Positions 1 through 9,104 of a stretch of 64,000 nucleotides of DNA are shown in pieces (the stretch's first letter is position 1; each line of letters starts with the position of its first letter). The notes beneath the pieces are model-generated. The model made no database searches and was not told the DNA's origin. It saw nothing but the letters and a program-made list of their open reading frames with translations. This DNA is from Falsiruegeria mediterranea M17. Its GTDB lineage: Bacteria; Pseudomonadota; Alphaproteobacteria; Rhodobacterales; Rhodobacteraceae. Both the position numbers and the translations under genes were made by a program. The stretch is from the NCBI RefSeq assembly GCF_900302455.1, contig NZ_ONZG01000004.1, forward strand, positions 124,001 to 188,000, read 5' to 3'.

Positions 1-52
1 TTGTTGTGGGCAGCTTGAGTGTTGACGATTTCGTTTTCTGATATGCATCAAC

Positions 53-81
53 GCTCCGCGCGCCCAATCGGTGCGCGGAGC
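53..81. other. Strong GC hairpin near the window edge
   Basis: A perfect 9-bp inverted repeat (GCTCCGCGC at 53-61 against GCGCGGAGC at 73-81) closes an 11-nt loop. It could be the terminator of a + gene lying left of the window, but no clear T-run follows. All three + frames close within the first 40 bases, so any upstream gene has ended here. Confidence 0.35.
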
Positions 82-145
82 GGGGCACAATTTTCTAGGA
101 GTGAGACGCCGGTTTGATCGTGTCGAAACACCAAAACAAGAAAAA

Positions 146-165
146 GGGCGCCCCTTGAGGCGCCC
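146..165 (-). terminator. Rho-independent terminator of prs
   Basis: A 7-bp perfect stem (GGGCGCC/GGCGCCC) with a 6-nt loop is followed on the minus strand by a T-rich run. It lies 27 bases past the prs stop codon. Confidence 0.8.
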
Positions 166-192
166 ATTGTTTTTCCAGGAATGAGCGGTTGC

Positions 193-1212
193 TCAATCCA
201 TGTGATAGAGCGACTCGTAGATCGGGGTCAGGGTCTTGTCCTCAAACAACGATGAGACCGAAGTGCCGTTCCAGATGTTCAGGATGGCCTGGGTAAAGAT
301 CGGGGCGGTCGGGACCACGCGGATGTTGGGCGTGTTGAGAATCGCCTCGGTCGGTTGGATCGAATCCGTAATCACCAGCGATTTCATCACCGAATTGGTC
401 ACACGTTCGACCGCAGGGCCGCTCATGACGCCGTGGCTGATGTAGGAGTGGACCTCTTTCGCGCCGTTGTCCAGGAGCACCTGCGCTGCCTTACAGAGCG
501 TTCCAGCCGTGTCGCACATGTCGTCGACGATCAGGCAGATCTTGTCGGTGACGTCACCGATGACAGTCATCTCTGCCACTTCGCCCGGTTTTTCGCGACG
601 CTTGTCCACGATGGACAGGGGGGCATTGATCCGTTTGGCCAACTCACGTGCGCGGGCCACGCCGCCCACGTCAGGCGAAACGACCATCAGTTCGTCCATG
701 CGGCCCTTGAACTGGTTCTTGACGTCCAGCGCAAAGATCGGGCTGGCGTAAAGGTTGTCCACCGGAATATCGAAGAAACCCTGAATCTGAGCTGCGTGCA
801 AGTCCATGGTCAAAACCCGCTCAACCCCGGCCTCGACCATCATGTTGGCGACCAGTTTGGCACTGATGGGTGTGCGCGCCTTGGTGCGGCGGTCCTGGCG
901 GGCATAGCCGAAGTAGGGGATCACGGCGGTGATCCGTTGCGCTGACGAGCGACGCAGCGCGTCGCAGATGATCAGCAGCTCCATCAGGTTGTCGTTGGCC
1001 GGGTTCGAGGTCGGCTGGATGATGAACATATCCTCGCCACGGACGTTCTCGAAGACTTCGACAAAGATCTCGCCGTCGTTGAAACGCTCTACGCGGGCAT
1101 CGACCAAACCTTGGTCGACCCCCCGATAAAGGCTCATGCGGCGTGAAATGGCTTTGGCGAGTGGAAGGTTGGCGTTCCCAGAGATGAGCTTGGGTTCGTT
1201 GAGGGTCGGCAT
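193..1212 (-). CDS. prs: Ribose-phosphate pyrophosphokinase
   Basis: Makes PRPP from ribose 5-phosphate and ATP for purine, pyrimidine, histidine, tryptophan and NAD synthesis; cytosolic. The 339-residue protein has the whole family architecture, including the PRPP-binding stretch [10 protein letters not shown] at residues 229-238. An open frame continues 48 codons upstream, but the start at MPTLNEPKL gives the usual family length and the upstream extension has no Prs-like sequence. It is monocistronic with its own terminator and is divergent from the isomerase gene. Certain by family resemblance. Confidence 0.96.
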   Translation of the reverse strand: MPTLNEPKLISGNANLPLAKAISRRMSLYRGVDQGLVDARVERFNDGEIFVEVFENVRGEDMFIIQPTSNPANDNLMELLIICDALRRSSAQRITAVIPYFGYARQDRRTKARTPISAKLVANMMVEAGVERVLTMDLHAAQIQGFFDIPVDNLYASPIFALDVKNQFKGRMDELMVVSPDVGGVARARELAKRINAPLSIVDKRREKPGEVAEMTVIGDVTDKICLIVDDMCDTAGTLCKAAQVLLDNGAKEVHSYISHGVMSGPAVERVTNSVMKSLVITDSIQPTEAILNTPNIRVVPTAPIFTQAILNIWNGTSVSSLFEDKTLTPIYESLYHMD

Positions 1213-1319
1213 TGGCTGATATCCCCGGCAGCAATGGCTATGTGACAGATTCGTGATGTTGACACCGCTTAGCATGGGCTTACCGTCCCGCAAAGGTAAC
1301 GCCGCGGAGAAAACGACAG

Positions 1320-1913
1320 ATGGCCCATATCGACTACTATTTTGCGACACTTTCACCCTATGCCTACCTGGCCGGGGACGGACTGGAACAGATTGCGGCC
1401 AAACATGGCGCGTCTATCACGTATAGACCCGTGGATATCATGACGCTGTTCAGCCGCACCGGAGGCACACCGCCCAAGGATCGCCATCCCTCGCGCATCG
1501 AATACCGGGCGCAGGATCTGCTGCGGCGGTCAGCGAACCTGAGAGTGGACTTCAACCTCAAACCCGCCCACTGGCCGACCAATGCGGCGCCGTCGTCTTA
1601 TGCGATCATTGCGGCCGCCAAAGCGGGCGGTGGCGACGTGGGGCAGCTGGTGCGCCTGATCCTTCGGGCCTGTTGGGCCGAAGAGAAGGACATTGCCGAG
1701 GATGTTGTGGTGCGTGAGTGCCTGGCGGCGGCGGGGTTTGATCCGGCCTTGGCCGACAGCGGCATGCTTGTCGGCGCAGAAACATATGCCGCCAACCTCG
1801 AAGAGGCTATTGAGCGCGGTGTCTTTGGCTCGCCCTTCTATGTGACGGAAGACGGGCAACGGTTCTGGGGTCAGGACCGCCTGGCCGATCTGGACGCGCA
1901 TTTGAGTCGCTGA
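1320..1913 (+). CDS. 2-hydroxychromene-2-carboxylate isomerase family protein
   Basis: A thioredoxin-fold, DsbA-like protein of 197 residues. The N-terminal strand ends in [10 protein letters not shown], where the Ser-Pro (residues 12-13) occupies the position of the catalytic serine of HCCA isomerases, glutathione-dependent enzymes of naphthalene breakdown. C-terminal GVFGSPFYV is the family cis-Pro region. No other aromatic degradation genes are nearby, so the real substrate is unknown; a general glutathione-dependent isomerase role is an inference. Its stop overlaps the start of the following hydrolase by one base (TGATG), so the two are probably translated together. Confidence 0.85.
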   Translation: MAHIDYYFATLSPYAYLAGDGLEQIAAKHGASITYRPVDIMTLFSRTGGTPPKDRHPSRIEYRAQDLLRRSANLRVDFNLKPAHWPTNAAPSSYAIIAAAKAGGGDVGQLVRLILRACWAEEKDIAEDVVVRECLAAAGFDPALADSGMLVGAETYAANLEEAIERGVFGSPFYVTEDGQRFWGQDRLADLDAHLSR

Positions 1914-2710
1914 TGCGCGACCTGTCGCAACCGATCCACGTGCGCCTGATGGGAGAGGGCGCGCGTGACGTTTTGGCCATTCATTGCACCATCGCGCATT
2001 CCGGTGCGTGGAAACGACTGGCGTCCCTTGTGAGTGATGAGGCCACGTTCCACGCCTTTGACATGCTGTCTCATGGCCAAAGTGCCGATTGGGATGGACA
2101 GGGAGATTTTCAGGATCGCAATGTCGAGGCTGCGCTGATGGTGCTCGACCGACCTATGGATGTGGTGGGCCATTCTTTTGGGGCTACTGTTGCACTGCGC
2201 GTGGCGGTGGAACGCCCCGACCTGGTGCGCAGCCTGACCCTGATCGAGCCCGTCTTCTTTGCGGTTGCCCTGCAAGACACGCCTGAGTTGGTGGCCGAAC
2301 ATGACCGGATCGCGCGGCCGTATCTGGAGGCCATGCAGGCAGGGGATTGGCCGTTAGCGGCCCGGCTGTTCAATCGGATGTGGAGCACGGACGACGGCCC
2401 GCGCTGGCCGCAATTGCCCGAGGCGACGCGCGCGGCCATGATCCGGGGCATCCCGGTGGTGCCAGCCTGCGACGCGGCGCTGTTTGATGATCGTGCAGGG
2501 ATGTTGACGTCGGGTGTTCTGCAGGGGTTGAACATGCCCGTGATGCTGCTGCGGGGTGGGCAAACTCAAGCCGTGATCGGCAGCATCAACGATGGTCTGG
2601 TGCGGCGCATACCAGGCGCGATCGGTCATGTCGTTGAGGGCGCTGGGCACATGGTGCCGATCTCGCATCCACAAGACGTGGCGCTGCATCTAAAGGCGTT
2701 CTGGCGCTGA
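1913..2710 (+). CDS. Alpha/beta hydrolase
   Basis: A 265-residue alpha/beta-hydrolase-fold protein with no signal peptide. The nucleophile elbow GHSFG is at residues 86-90 (Ser88), and the catalytic His is probably His246 in GAGHM. A lid-like helical region lies between about residues 110 and 195. Substrate cannot be told from sequence. It is coupled to the preceding isomerase gene by a TGATG overlap, so the pair may act on one compound. The gene is followed by a copy of the dispersed two-hairpin repeat. Confidence 0.88.
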   Translation: MRDLSQPIHVRLMGEGARDVLAIHCTIAHSGAWKRLASLVSDEATFHAFDMLSHGQSADWDGQGDFQDRNVEAALMVLDRPMDVVGHSFGATVALRVAVERPDLVRSLTLIEPVFFAVALQDTPELVAEHDRIARPYLEAMQAGDWPLAARLFNRMWSTDDGPRWPQLPEATRAAMIRGIPVVPACDAALFDDRAGMLTSGVLQGLNMPVMLLRGGQTQAVIGSINDGLVRRIPGAIGHVVEGAGHMVPISHPQDVALHLKAFWR

Positions 2711-2721
2711 CGAACAGGGGT

Positions 2722-2795
2722 GCTCCCGCCCGTCGGGATATGCATCAAAGATGCACACCCTCCCGTTGGGCCGGGCGCCGCGCTATGCGCGGCGC
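2722..2795 (+). repeat. Dispersed two-hairpin intergenic repeat, copy A
   Basis: Begins GCTCCCGCCCGTCGGGA, then a small hairpin TGCATC-AAA-GATGCA (2741-2755), a spacer CCCTCCCGTTGGGCCGGGC, and a perfect 9-bp GC stem with a TAT loop (2775-2795). Closely related sequences occur near 5.4, 36.6 and 58.7 kb. It sits between convergent genes. Confidence 0.85.
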
Positions 2796-2837
2796 AGTGC
2801 CGACCGTTGCCGAGCGTCTTCGATTTTGGCGTAGGTG

Positions 2838-3872
2838 CTAGAGCAGAGCCAGGAAAACGTCGATCTGCTCGTTTGAAATCGACCAGTCGCAGACCAGACG
2901 GCAGGCCAGCATCTCTTCATCATCTTCACCCTCGAGGGTGGCACCCCAGAGGTGATAGACGGCCCCCGCCTGATGCAGCGCCTTGTGCACCCCACGTGGG
3001 AAGCTGGCAAAGATCATGTTGGCTTGCGGCTCGTGCAGAAAATGTGCCCCAGCCGCGCGCAGGCCTTCGGCCAGACGTGCGCAATTGGCGTTGGCCTGGC
3101 GCGCCGAGGTCAGCCACAGATCGTCCGTCAGATAGGCGTCCATCTGCGCCGACAGATAGCGGTGTTTGGAGAACAGATGTGCCCCGCGTTTGCGGCGCAG
3201 CTCGAACTCCCAGGCTTTGCTCTCGTCAAAGAACACGACCGCCTCGACGCCCATCAACCCGTTCTTGGTGCCGCCAAAGCTGACCGCATCCACTCCAGCT
3301 TTCCATGTCATCTCGGCCGGGGTGCAGCCGAGCGCAACCATGGCATTTGTAAACCGCGCTCCATCCAGATGGACGGGCAGGTTGTAGTCTTTGGCCACGG
3401 TACAGAGCGCGCGCAGCTCGTCGAGTGAGTAAATCGTGCCACGCTCGGTCACCTGGGTGATCGACACCGGTCCACGTTGAGGCCCGTGCACGCCGCGCGT
3501 CTCTTCGCCAGCGATGCTCTGGCGCAAGGCCTGGGGCGTCATCTTTTCATCACCCGGAACAAGCGTCAGTTTGGCGCCGCTGTAGAATTCGGGCGCGTTG
3601 CACTCGTCCTCGTGGATATGGGACCGGGGCGAGCAAAAGATGGTTTGCCAAGGTTCGGACAGCGTTGCCAGGGCCAGCGAATTGGCAGCCGTACCGGTGG
3701 CCACCAGGTAAACGGCGGCGCCCGGCGCCTCGAACAGCCCACGGATCTTGTCGCGCACGTCGTTCATCACAGTGTCGGCGCCATAGGCCATCTGATAGCC
3801 ATCGTTCGCCCGCGCCAAGGCATCAAGCACCTGGGGGTGAACGGGCCCTGAGTTGTCAGAGGCAAAATACAT
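2838..3872 (-). CDS. ltaE: Low-specificity L-threonine aldolase
   Basis: PLP-dependent fold-type I enzyme that cleaves L-threonine and L-allo-threonine to glycine and acetaldehyde. 344 residues. The family start MYFASDNSGP is present, and the PLP lysine is Lys203 in SFGGTKNG; HLDGARF carries the Asp that contacts the PLP ring nitrogen. I chose the start at MYF because the preceding 11 codons are not family-like and it overlaps the stop of the upstream ycgN-like gene by one base (TGATG). It is the last gene of a ribF-ycgN-ltaE run. Confidence 0.93.
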   Translation of the reverse strand: MYFASDNSGPVHPQVLDALARANDGYQMAYGADTVMNDVRDKIRGLFEAPGAAVYLVATGTAANSLALATLSEPWQTIFCSPRSHIHEDECNAPEFYSGAKLTLVPGDEKMTPQALRQSIAGEETRGVHGPQRGPVSITQVTERGTIYSLDELRALCTVAKDYNLPVHLDGARFTNAMVALGCTPAEMTWKAGVDAVSFGGTKNGLMGVEAVVFFDESKAWEFELRRKRGAHLFSKHRYLSAQMDAYLTDDLWLTSARQANANCARLAEGLRAAGAHFLHEPQANMIFASFPRGVHKALHQAGAVYHLWGATLEGEDDEEMLACRLVCDWSISNEQIDVFLALL

Positions 3873-4342
3873 CAGATCGGTTCCTCGATAATGTGGTCTT
3901 CCCACTCTTCCTCGGGCGTTTCAAACTCGGACACAGTCCATCCCTGAACCGACACTCCGGCTTTGTGCACGCTGTTGGGATCACCTGATATCAACGGGTG
4001 CCAATCGTAAAGAGGTTTTCCCTGCCACAACAAGCGATAAGCGCAGGTTTTTGGCATCCAATAAGCATGGGTGTCCAGGTTGTCTGGCTTCAAAACGATG
4101 CATTCCGGCACGAACTGATGGCGGATCGGATATTGCGCACAGCGGCAGGTTTCGTCATCCAGCAATCGGCAAGCCACACGGGTCAGGGCAACTTCGCCGC
4201 TGTCTTCGTCTTCCAGCTTGTTGAGGCAGCATTTGCCGCAGCCATCGCAGAGCGCTTCCCACTCTTTGTCGGACAACTTGCTCAGCGGTTTGCGTTCCCA
4301 AAACCGCTTGGCCAACCCGCTGCGATCAATGGGCTCGCTCAT
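3872..4342 (-). CDS. YcgN/UPF0260 cysteine-cluster protein
   Basis: A 156-residue cytosolic protein of the YkgJ-type zinc/iron-sulfur cysteine-cluster group. The N-terminal CDGCGKCCLNK gives a CxxCxxCC cluster at about residues 32-38; more cysteines follow in CRLL, CRCAQ and CIVL. The family has no assigned reaction. It shares four bases with ribF upstream (ATGA) and one base with ltaE downstream, so it is translated as part of that operon. Confidence 0.88.
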   Translation of the reverse strand: MSEPIDRSGLAKRFWERKPLSKLSDKEWEALCDGCGKCCLNKLEDEDSGEVALTRVACRLLDDETCRCAQYPIRHQFVPECIVLKPDNLDTHAYWMPKTCAYRLLWQGKPLYDWHPLISGDPNSVHKAGVSVQGWTVSEFETPEEEWEDHIIEEPI

Positions 4343-5271
4343 ACGGCGGCCAGAATGTCGCGGGCCTGATCACAATCGGCGTCCATCTGAGTGATCAGGG
4401 CGTCAAGCCCGTCGAACTTCAGTTCGGGCCGCAGATAATCAACAAGCCCCACTGAAAGGGTCGCCCCATACAAATCGCCCGAGAAATCGAACAGGAAGGT
4501 TTCGATGTTGGGATGCTCACCGTTGAACATCGGTCGTGTCCCAACCGAGGCCGCGCCGTGATAGCTGCCGACATGGGGGCCATCCAGAACATCGACCAGC
4601 ACGGCGTAGACGCCGAACTTGGGCGGGTGAAGACCGTCGATGGACATGTTGGCCGTGGGATAACCCAATTCGCGCCCACGCTGCTCGCCGCCGATAACCT
4701 CGCCTTCGATGCGGTGCCAGTGGCCCAGCATATCAGCGGCATCACGGGGGCGCCCGTCGGACAGGGCCTTGCGGATGGCTGTGGATGACACGATATCCTC
4801 GGACCGTTCAAGAAGCGGGGCGATGGTGACACCAAACCCCATTTCTTGGCCGAACCGTTGCAGGTCCTGCGCGGTGCCTTTGCGCCCCTGGCCAAAACAG
4901 AAATCGGCGCCGACGATCACGTGTTTCAGGCCGAGCCCGTCGGCGATGACATTGCGGGCGAACTCTTCGGGCGTCAGGTTCGAAAGCGACACGTTGAAGT
5001 TCAGCTCATACAGTTTTTCGACCCCAAGTTTCTCAAGCCGATGGGCGCGCGCAACGGCGCGCATCAGGCGAAAGGGCGGGGCGGCTGGCGCAAAGAACTC
5101 GCGCGGATGTGGCTCAAACGTCAGAACCCCCAATGGGGCGTCGGGGGCCACGTCGCGTGCCAGGTTGATGACCGATTGATGGCCAATGTGTACGCCATCG
5201 AAATTGCCGATCGCAGCGCAGGCGCCGCGATCTTCTGGCTCGACAAAATGATAATCCCGGATGATCCGCAT
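4339..5271 (-). CDS. ribF: Bifunctional riboflavin kinase / FAD synthetase
   Basis: Phosphorylates riboflavin to FMN and adenylylates FMN to FAD. The 310-residue protein has the N-terminal nucleotidyltransferase with GNFDGVHIGH at residues 22-31 and the STAIRKAL signature near residue 163, then the C-terminal flavokinase barrel with GYPTANM near residue 203. Length is normal for the family. First gene of the ribF-ycgN-ltaE run. No FMN riboswitch is visible upstream; that interval instead carries repeat copy B and the terminator of maoC. Confidence 0.96.
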   Translation of the reverse strand: MRIIRDYHFVEPEDRGACAAIGNFDGVHIGHQSVINLARDVAPDAPLGVLTFEPHPREFFAPAAPPFRLMRAVARAHRLEKLGVEKLYELNFNVSLSNLTPEEFARNVIADGLGLKHVIVGADFCFGQGRKGTAQDLQRFGQEMGFGVTIAPLLERSEDIVSSTAIRKALSDGRPRDAADMLGHWHRIEGEVIGGEQRGRELGYPTANMSIDGLHPPKFGVYAVLVDVLDGPHVGSYHGAASVGTRPMFNGEHPNIETFLFDFSGDLYGATLSVGLVDYLRPELKFDGLDALITQMDADCDQARDILAAV

Positions 5272-5360
5272 GTGGCTGAGTTAGCGTCATGTCCGATCCG
5301 GTGCAAGACCACATGATATCTGCGACGTGTGGGAAGCCGACTTTCCCACATGCGCGACCG

Positions 5361-5438
5361 CCGCGCGCCCGCAGGGGGCGCGGCCCAGCCCAACGGGAGG
5401 GCGTGCATCTTTTGATGCATGTCCCGACGGGCGGGAGC
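5361..5438 (-). repeat. Dispersed two-hairpin intergenic repeat, copy B
   Basis: Read on the minus strand it matches copy A almost base for base: CTCCCGCCCGTCGGGACATG, the TGCATC-AAAA-GATGCA hairpin (5404-5419), CCTCCCGTTGGGCTGGGC, and a terminal GC hairpin (5361-5383) with one mismatch. It lies beyond the maoC terminator and upstream of ribF, in the orientation of both genes. Confidence 0.85.
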
Positions 5439-5477
5439 CCCCCCGAGCTGCGTGCACAACATGCGCTGACAAAGAAA

Positions 5478-5500
5478 AAGCCGCCCGGATGGGGCGGCTT
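5478..5500 (-). terminator. Rho-independent terminator of maoC
   Basis: A 9-bp perfect stem (AAGCCGCCC/GGGCGGCTT) with a 5-nt loop is followed on the minus strand by TTTCTTT. It sits 25 bases after the maoC-like stop. Confidence 0.85.
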
Positions 5501-5524
5501 GGTGTCCTTGTATCGCAGATCAGC

Positions 5525-5968
5525 TCAGTCGAACTTGCGCGACGGCGCCAGCACCATCGCCTCACCGATCAGGACCTTTTTGCCATCAACCGAGCAGTGG
5601 CAATCCAGCTTTACGCGGCGCTTGGACATCTCGATGTCCACCACCTTGACCTCGGCATAGACCATGTCACCGGGGCGTACGGGGGCCAGAAACTTGAGCG
5701 ACTGGCCCATGTAGACCGTGCCATGTCCGGGCAGCTGCTCTCCGATCACGGCCGAGATCAGGCCGGCGGTCAGCATTCCGTGTGCAATGCGGCCTTCAAA
5801 GATCGTGTCACGGGCATAGTCATCGTCCAGATGCACCGGGTTCCGGTCCGTGGACACTTGGGCAAACATCTCGATGTCCTCATCGGTCACCACTTTGCGC
5901 AGGTACCGGGTCATACCCATTTCGATGTCTTCAATGCAGATCGTTCCGCGAGGCAGATTGTCCAACAT
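5525..5968 (-). CDS. MaoC-like (R)-specific enoyl-CoA hydratase
   Basis: A single hot-dog-fold protein of 147 residues. The hydratase-2 motif is visible as TDRNPVHLDDDYA (about residues 40-52), with the catalytic Asp and His in D-x-N-P-x-H, followed by GRIAHGM. It should hydrate trans-2-enoyl-CoA to (R)-3-hydroxyacyl-CoA, a PhaJ-type supply route for polyhydroxyalkanoate, or act in an acyl-CoA pathway. No pha genes are beside it. It is monocistronic, with its own promoter and terminator. Confidence 0.88.
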   Translation of the reverse strand: MLDNLPRGTICIEDIEMGMTRYLRKVVTDEDIEMFAQVSTDRNPVHLDDDYARDTIFEGRIAHGMLTAGLISAVIGEQLPGHGTVYMGQSLKFLAPVRPGDMVYAEVKVVDIEMSKRRVKLDCHCSVDGKKVLIGEAMVLAPSRKFD

Positions 5969-6031
5969 GATGTCCTCTTTTCTGATTGGCGCAGCAATAA
6001 AACGTCACGCCCCATCTGGATAAGGCAACTT

Positions 6032-6059
6032 TATTACTTTGCAGGTGCAGAAAATCAAG
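6032..6059 (-). promoter_or_regulatory. Probable sigma-70 promoter of maoC
   Basis: On the minus strand TTGATT, a 16-base spacer and TAATAA, about 64 bases before the maoC start. No other hexamer pair in this short interval fits as well. Confidence 0.5.
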
Positions 6060-6070
6060 CTCTTTTTTCG

Positions 6071-6946
6071 TCAGCGCAACCGCCCGATTGTGTAGGTCGG
6101 GTTGGACTTTTCCTTTTCCAGATAGGTGGTTAGCGCGTCAGCGTCCGGGCTGAAGCCAGTTTTTGTTTCCTGTGCGGCCAGACCACCCGAGATGAAAAGG
6201 GAATCGATCCCTTCCCCCATGCCGCCTGCAATGTCGGTCAACACGCCGTCGCCGATCGCCAGAATTTCGGAATCGGGCACATCCTTGCCCAAGCTTGTCA
6301 GACGTCGCCGTGCCAGATCATAGATCGGCGGATGTGGCTTGCCAAAGTACAGGCTCTCACCGCCCATTTCAGTATAGAGCCGCGCCAGAGCGCCCGCGCA
6401 CCATTCGCGAATTTCGCCGCGATCGACCACGATATCAGGGTTGGCACACAAGAGTTTCATGCCTTTGGTCTTGGCGTACAGGAAATCGGCGCGGTTTACC
6501 TCGGGGTCGGCCATCGGATCGAACGGACCACAACAGACGATCCCTTCGGCTTCTTGCAGGGGCACGCGTTCGATCTCGACCGGGTTTTCCAACAGATGCA
6601 GTGGCTCAAAGAACCCGGCATCCCGCTCCCATTCCCCCATGAAATAGACCTTGTTGCCCACGGTGCCCCGAAACATGGCCGAGCGCGCGCTGTCGCCGCT
6701 GGTGGCGATGATGTCATAGGCGTCATCGGGCACGTTGAACTGGCCCAATTGGCTGGCCACACCCGCGCGCGGTTTCGGAGAGTTGGTGACCAGAACCACG
6801 GTGCCGCCCGTGGCTCGGTATTGCTGCAGGGCGGCAACAGCCTCCGGGTAGGCGGTCACGCCATTGTGGACGCAGCCCCAAAGATCGACGAACAACGCTT
6901 GGTAACGGCTGGAAACTTCGGACAGCGCGGAAATGATCTGGCTCAT
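6071..6946 (-). CDS. TIGR01459-type HAD phosphatase (class IIA)
   Basis: HAD-superfamily hydrolase of 291 residues, related to NagD and phosphoglycolate phosphatases. Motif I is LFVDLWGCVHNG with Asp21; the second Asp of DxD is Trp23, which as I recall is normal for this subfamily. Motif II is VLVTNSPKPR near residue 52, and the C-terminal GDGVLTDIAGG is motif IV. The CGPFDPMADP region belongs to the cap. Substrate is unknown. It appears to be transcribed alone and is divergent from the M48 lipoprotein gene across 279 bases. Confidence 0.88.
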   Translation of the reverse strand: MSQIISALSEVSSRYQALFVDLWGCVHNGVTAYPEAVAALQQYRATGGTVVLVTNSPKPRAGVASQLGQFNVPDDAYDIIATSGDSARSAMFRGTVGNKVYFMGEWERDAGFFEPLHLLENPVEIERVPLQEAEGIVCCGPFDPMADPEVNRADFLYAKTKGMKLLCANPDIVVDRGEIREWCAGALARLYTEMGGESLYFGKPHPPIYDLARRRLTSLGKDVPDSEILAIGDGVLTDIAGGMGEGIDSLFISGGLAAQETKTGFSPDADALTTYLEKEKSNPTYTIGRLR

Positions 6947-7171
6947 GAAAGCACCTGGTTTTTTTGTGGGTTCATGGGCTTATGCACGAGTCCGGGCGAA
7001 TTGACCATGACGCTTGTGCACCGCCGATTGTGGCATACCGGATTACATGGAAAGAGCGATTTGATTGCGCCATGCCAACACAACCTCTGGGTTTGAAGAC
7101 TTGCAGGCATCTGGTCAATGCTGATTGATAAACAACAGAAAACACCGATCATCTCATTCACTCTTTCGCAG

Positions 7172-7200
7172 TTGACCTGCAATTCTCATCTTCCTAGACG
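7172..7200 (+). promoter_or_regulatory. Probable sigma-70 promoter of the M48 lipoprotein gene
   Basis: TTGACC, a 17-base spacer and TAGACG, placing the transcript start close to 7207, about 19 bases before the ATG. The rest of the AT-rich interval from 6947 shows no gene. Confidence 0.5.
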
Positions 7201-7225
7201 GGCATAAAAATTAGTGAGGGAGATT

Positions 7226-8041
7226 ATGCGGCAATCAATAAAGATCATTGGGTTCTTGGCGGGAATGGCGACCCTCGCAGCCTGCGGAACGACCTATCAA
7301 GTGCCCGAGGTGGCCGACAGCCACACGGCCAGGGCGTCGCGTATGTTCGCCGAAGCCCAAGCTGAACCGGCGCGCAGTCCGATCTCCAAGGCCGCGGCGG
7401 AACAACGTTTTAACCGCGTGGCACGGCGGGTGAACCCGGTGGGGCATGGCTATTGCAAGAAGCTGGCCGAGCAAGGCAAAAATGTTGATTGCGCCGTGAA
7501 GATCGAAATCGACCGCAAGATGGAACAGCGCAACGCCTATTTCACCCACGAGGAATCCGGCCCGGTGATCCGCCTTTCGATGCCTTTGCTGCGGGACAGC
7601 AGGAATGATGACGAGGTGGCTTTTGTCATGTCCCATGAATACGGGCATCTCTTGGGGCAACACGTTGACAAAGCCAAACAGCAGGCGTTGGCCGGGGCCA
7701 TTCTGGTCGGTGTGATCGCAGCTGCAGCCACGGCGCAGGCTGATATCATCGACAGCTCCTTGATCACTGCCGGTGTCGGGATCGGCGCGGCTGCGGGTAC
7801 GTTCGCTTACTCTCAGACCTATGAACTCGAAAGCGATACCTTGGGCACCTATATCGCAGATGCGGCTGGATACGATCCGGTGAAAGGGGTGAAGTATTTT
7901 GCTCGGCCCGAAGCGGCGCGTACGCAGGCAGGCAAGCTGTCATTCTGGGGCACGCATCCTCCGGACGAAAGGCGCGTGGCCATCGTCCTGGCCACCAAGG
8001 ACCGGATCGATTCCGGTGTGGCCTTGCAGCAGGTCCAATAA
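7226..8041 (+). CDS. M48-family metalloprotease lipoprotein
   Basis: A 271-residue zinc protease. The signal peptide ends in lipobox LAAC (residues 17-20), so mature Cys20 should be lipidated and the enzyme held in the cell envelope. HEYGH at 137-141 gives the zinc histidines and catalytic Glu; the third ligand is Glu202 in ELESD. Between them is a hydrophobic, alanine/glycine-rich stretch (about 155-197). The ATG chosen has GAGGGAGA just upstream; a GTG four codons earlier lies inside that site. A paralogue lies at 62.3 kb. It is probably an envelope protein quality-control protease related to LoiP. Confidence 0.9.
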   Translation: MRQSIKIIGFLAGMATLAACGTTYQVPEVADSHTARASRMFAEAQAEPARSPISKAAAEQRFNRVARRVNPVGHGYCKKLAEQGKNVDCAVKIEIDRKMEQRNAYFTHEESGPVIRLSMPLLRDSRNDDEVAFVMSHEYGHLLGQHVDKAKQQALAGAILVGVIAAAATAQADIIDSSLITAGVGIGAAAGTFAYSQTYELESDTLGTYIADAAGYDPVKGVKYFARPEAARTQAGKLSFWGTHPPDERRVAIVLATKDRIDSGVALQQVQ

Positions 8042-8082
8042 CCCTACGCTCACCAGATATGACGCCGGGATCAAGCCCCGCG

Positions 8083-9006
8083 TCATGTCTTGAAGTGTTC
8101 CAGCGTCTGACCGGTCCGCTTTCGCATGACCCGCCGCAGCGCAGTTGCATCGCCATAGCCAACCCGGTGCGCAATTTCGCTTTGAGGCACGTCACCCGTG
8201 CGTGCCAGTCGGATGGCTTCGGTGACGCGCAGGGTTTGGGAAAATTCGGTGGGGGTCATCGCCGCTTTTTGCGCCAATCGCCGGGCAAAGGTGCGCGCCC
8301 CCAATCCCGCCGCTTCTGCCAATTCGGCCAGGTCCACCTGGCGCGTGATGTTGCGGCGCAGGTAGATCTCGGCGCGTTGGAGCTGTGGGTCCCCAGCAAC
8401 CAATGTAGCGACCGAAAGATAAGGCAACTGGCTGGGGCGGCTGTCGGCCATGGTGAACCGGCGGCAATCCTCGGCCATAGCAAAACCGCCGAGCTGTTCG
8501 ATCAGTGCCAGCATCAGGTCGATTTGGGCAAAGGCCGCGCCCGCGGTGATCAGATCCCCGTCGCGCCGTACAATTTGTGAGGGGTCCAGCCGCACCTTTG
8601 GAAACAGGGATTTGAGGAAAGGCGCCAACCACCAGGTCGTGGTGACGACGCGACCGTCCAACAGCCCCGCAGCGCCAAGGGCAAAACAGCCTGAGCAGGC
8701 GCCTGCGACGGTGACGCCCGGGCGGGCGAGGGCCGTCAGGCATTGGGTCAAGGTCACAAAGTCCTTTCCGGCCATTACATGTTGCAGCTCACTCGGCGTT
8801 GCCAGACCCAGGCCCGGCAAAATGACCAAATCCGCATTGCATGCCTGTGCCAGAGCTTCATCCGGTGAGAGTGTTTGGTGGTCAAACACCGGCTGCCCAC
8901 CGGCAAACCCAGAAATCCGGTTGGCGGTGTCCAGCATCTCTTGCGCGATCGCCAAGCTTGAAAGCTGGCAAGGCATCGGATGAAGGATCAGGGTTTGAAT
9001 GGGCAT
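8083..9006 (-). CDS. GlxA-type transcriptional regulator (DJ-1/PfpI plus AraC HTH)
   Basis: A 307-residue regulator. Residues 1 to about 190 are a DJ-1/PfpI amidotransferase-like sensor with the nucleophile-elbow region GACSGCFALG; about 215-305 is an AraC-type double helix-turn-helix ending in VGYGDATALRRVMRKRTGQ. Relatives regulate amine, betaine and carnitine use or aldehyde detoxification. The target here is not evident: the divergent neighbour is a GFA-family gene 98 bases away and is the most likely regulated gene, by inference. Confidence 0.88.
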   Translation of the reverse strand: MPIQTLILHPMPCQLSSLAIAQEMLDTANRISGFAGGQPVFDHQTLSPDEALAQACNADLVILPGLGLATPSELQHVMAGKDFVTLTQCLTALARPGVTVAGACSGCFALGAAGLLDGRVVTTTWWLAPFLKSLFPKVRLDPSQIVRRDGDLITAGAAFAQIDLMLALIEQLGGFAMAEDCRRFTMADSRPSQLPYLSVATLVAGDPQLQRAEIYLRRNITRQVDLAELAEAAGLGARTFARRLAQKAAMTPTEFSQTLRVTEAIRLARTGDVPQSEIAHRVGYGDATALRRVMRKRTGQTLEHFKT

Positions 9007-9104
9007 CTGTCTAGATCGGCATGATAAATGTCAAATGTGACACTGCGCAATTCCCAGCCCATTGTCCATACTCCCCAGTCAGAACAGACAGGAGACACGA
9101 CACG

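Noticed and set aside
5272..5360. FMN riboswitch before ribF
   Set aside because: The conserved RFN core phrases are not present; the interval is the flank of repeat copy B.
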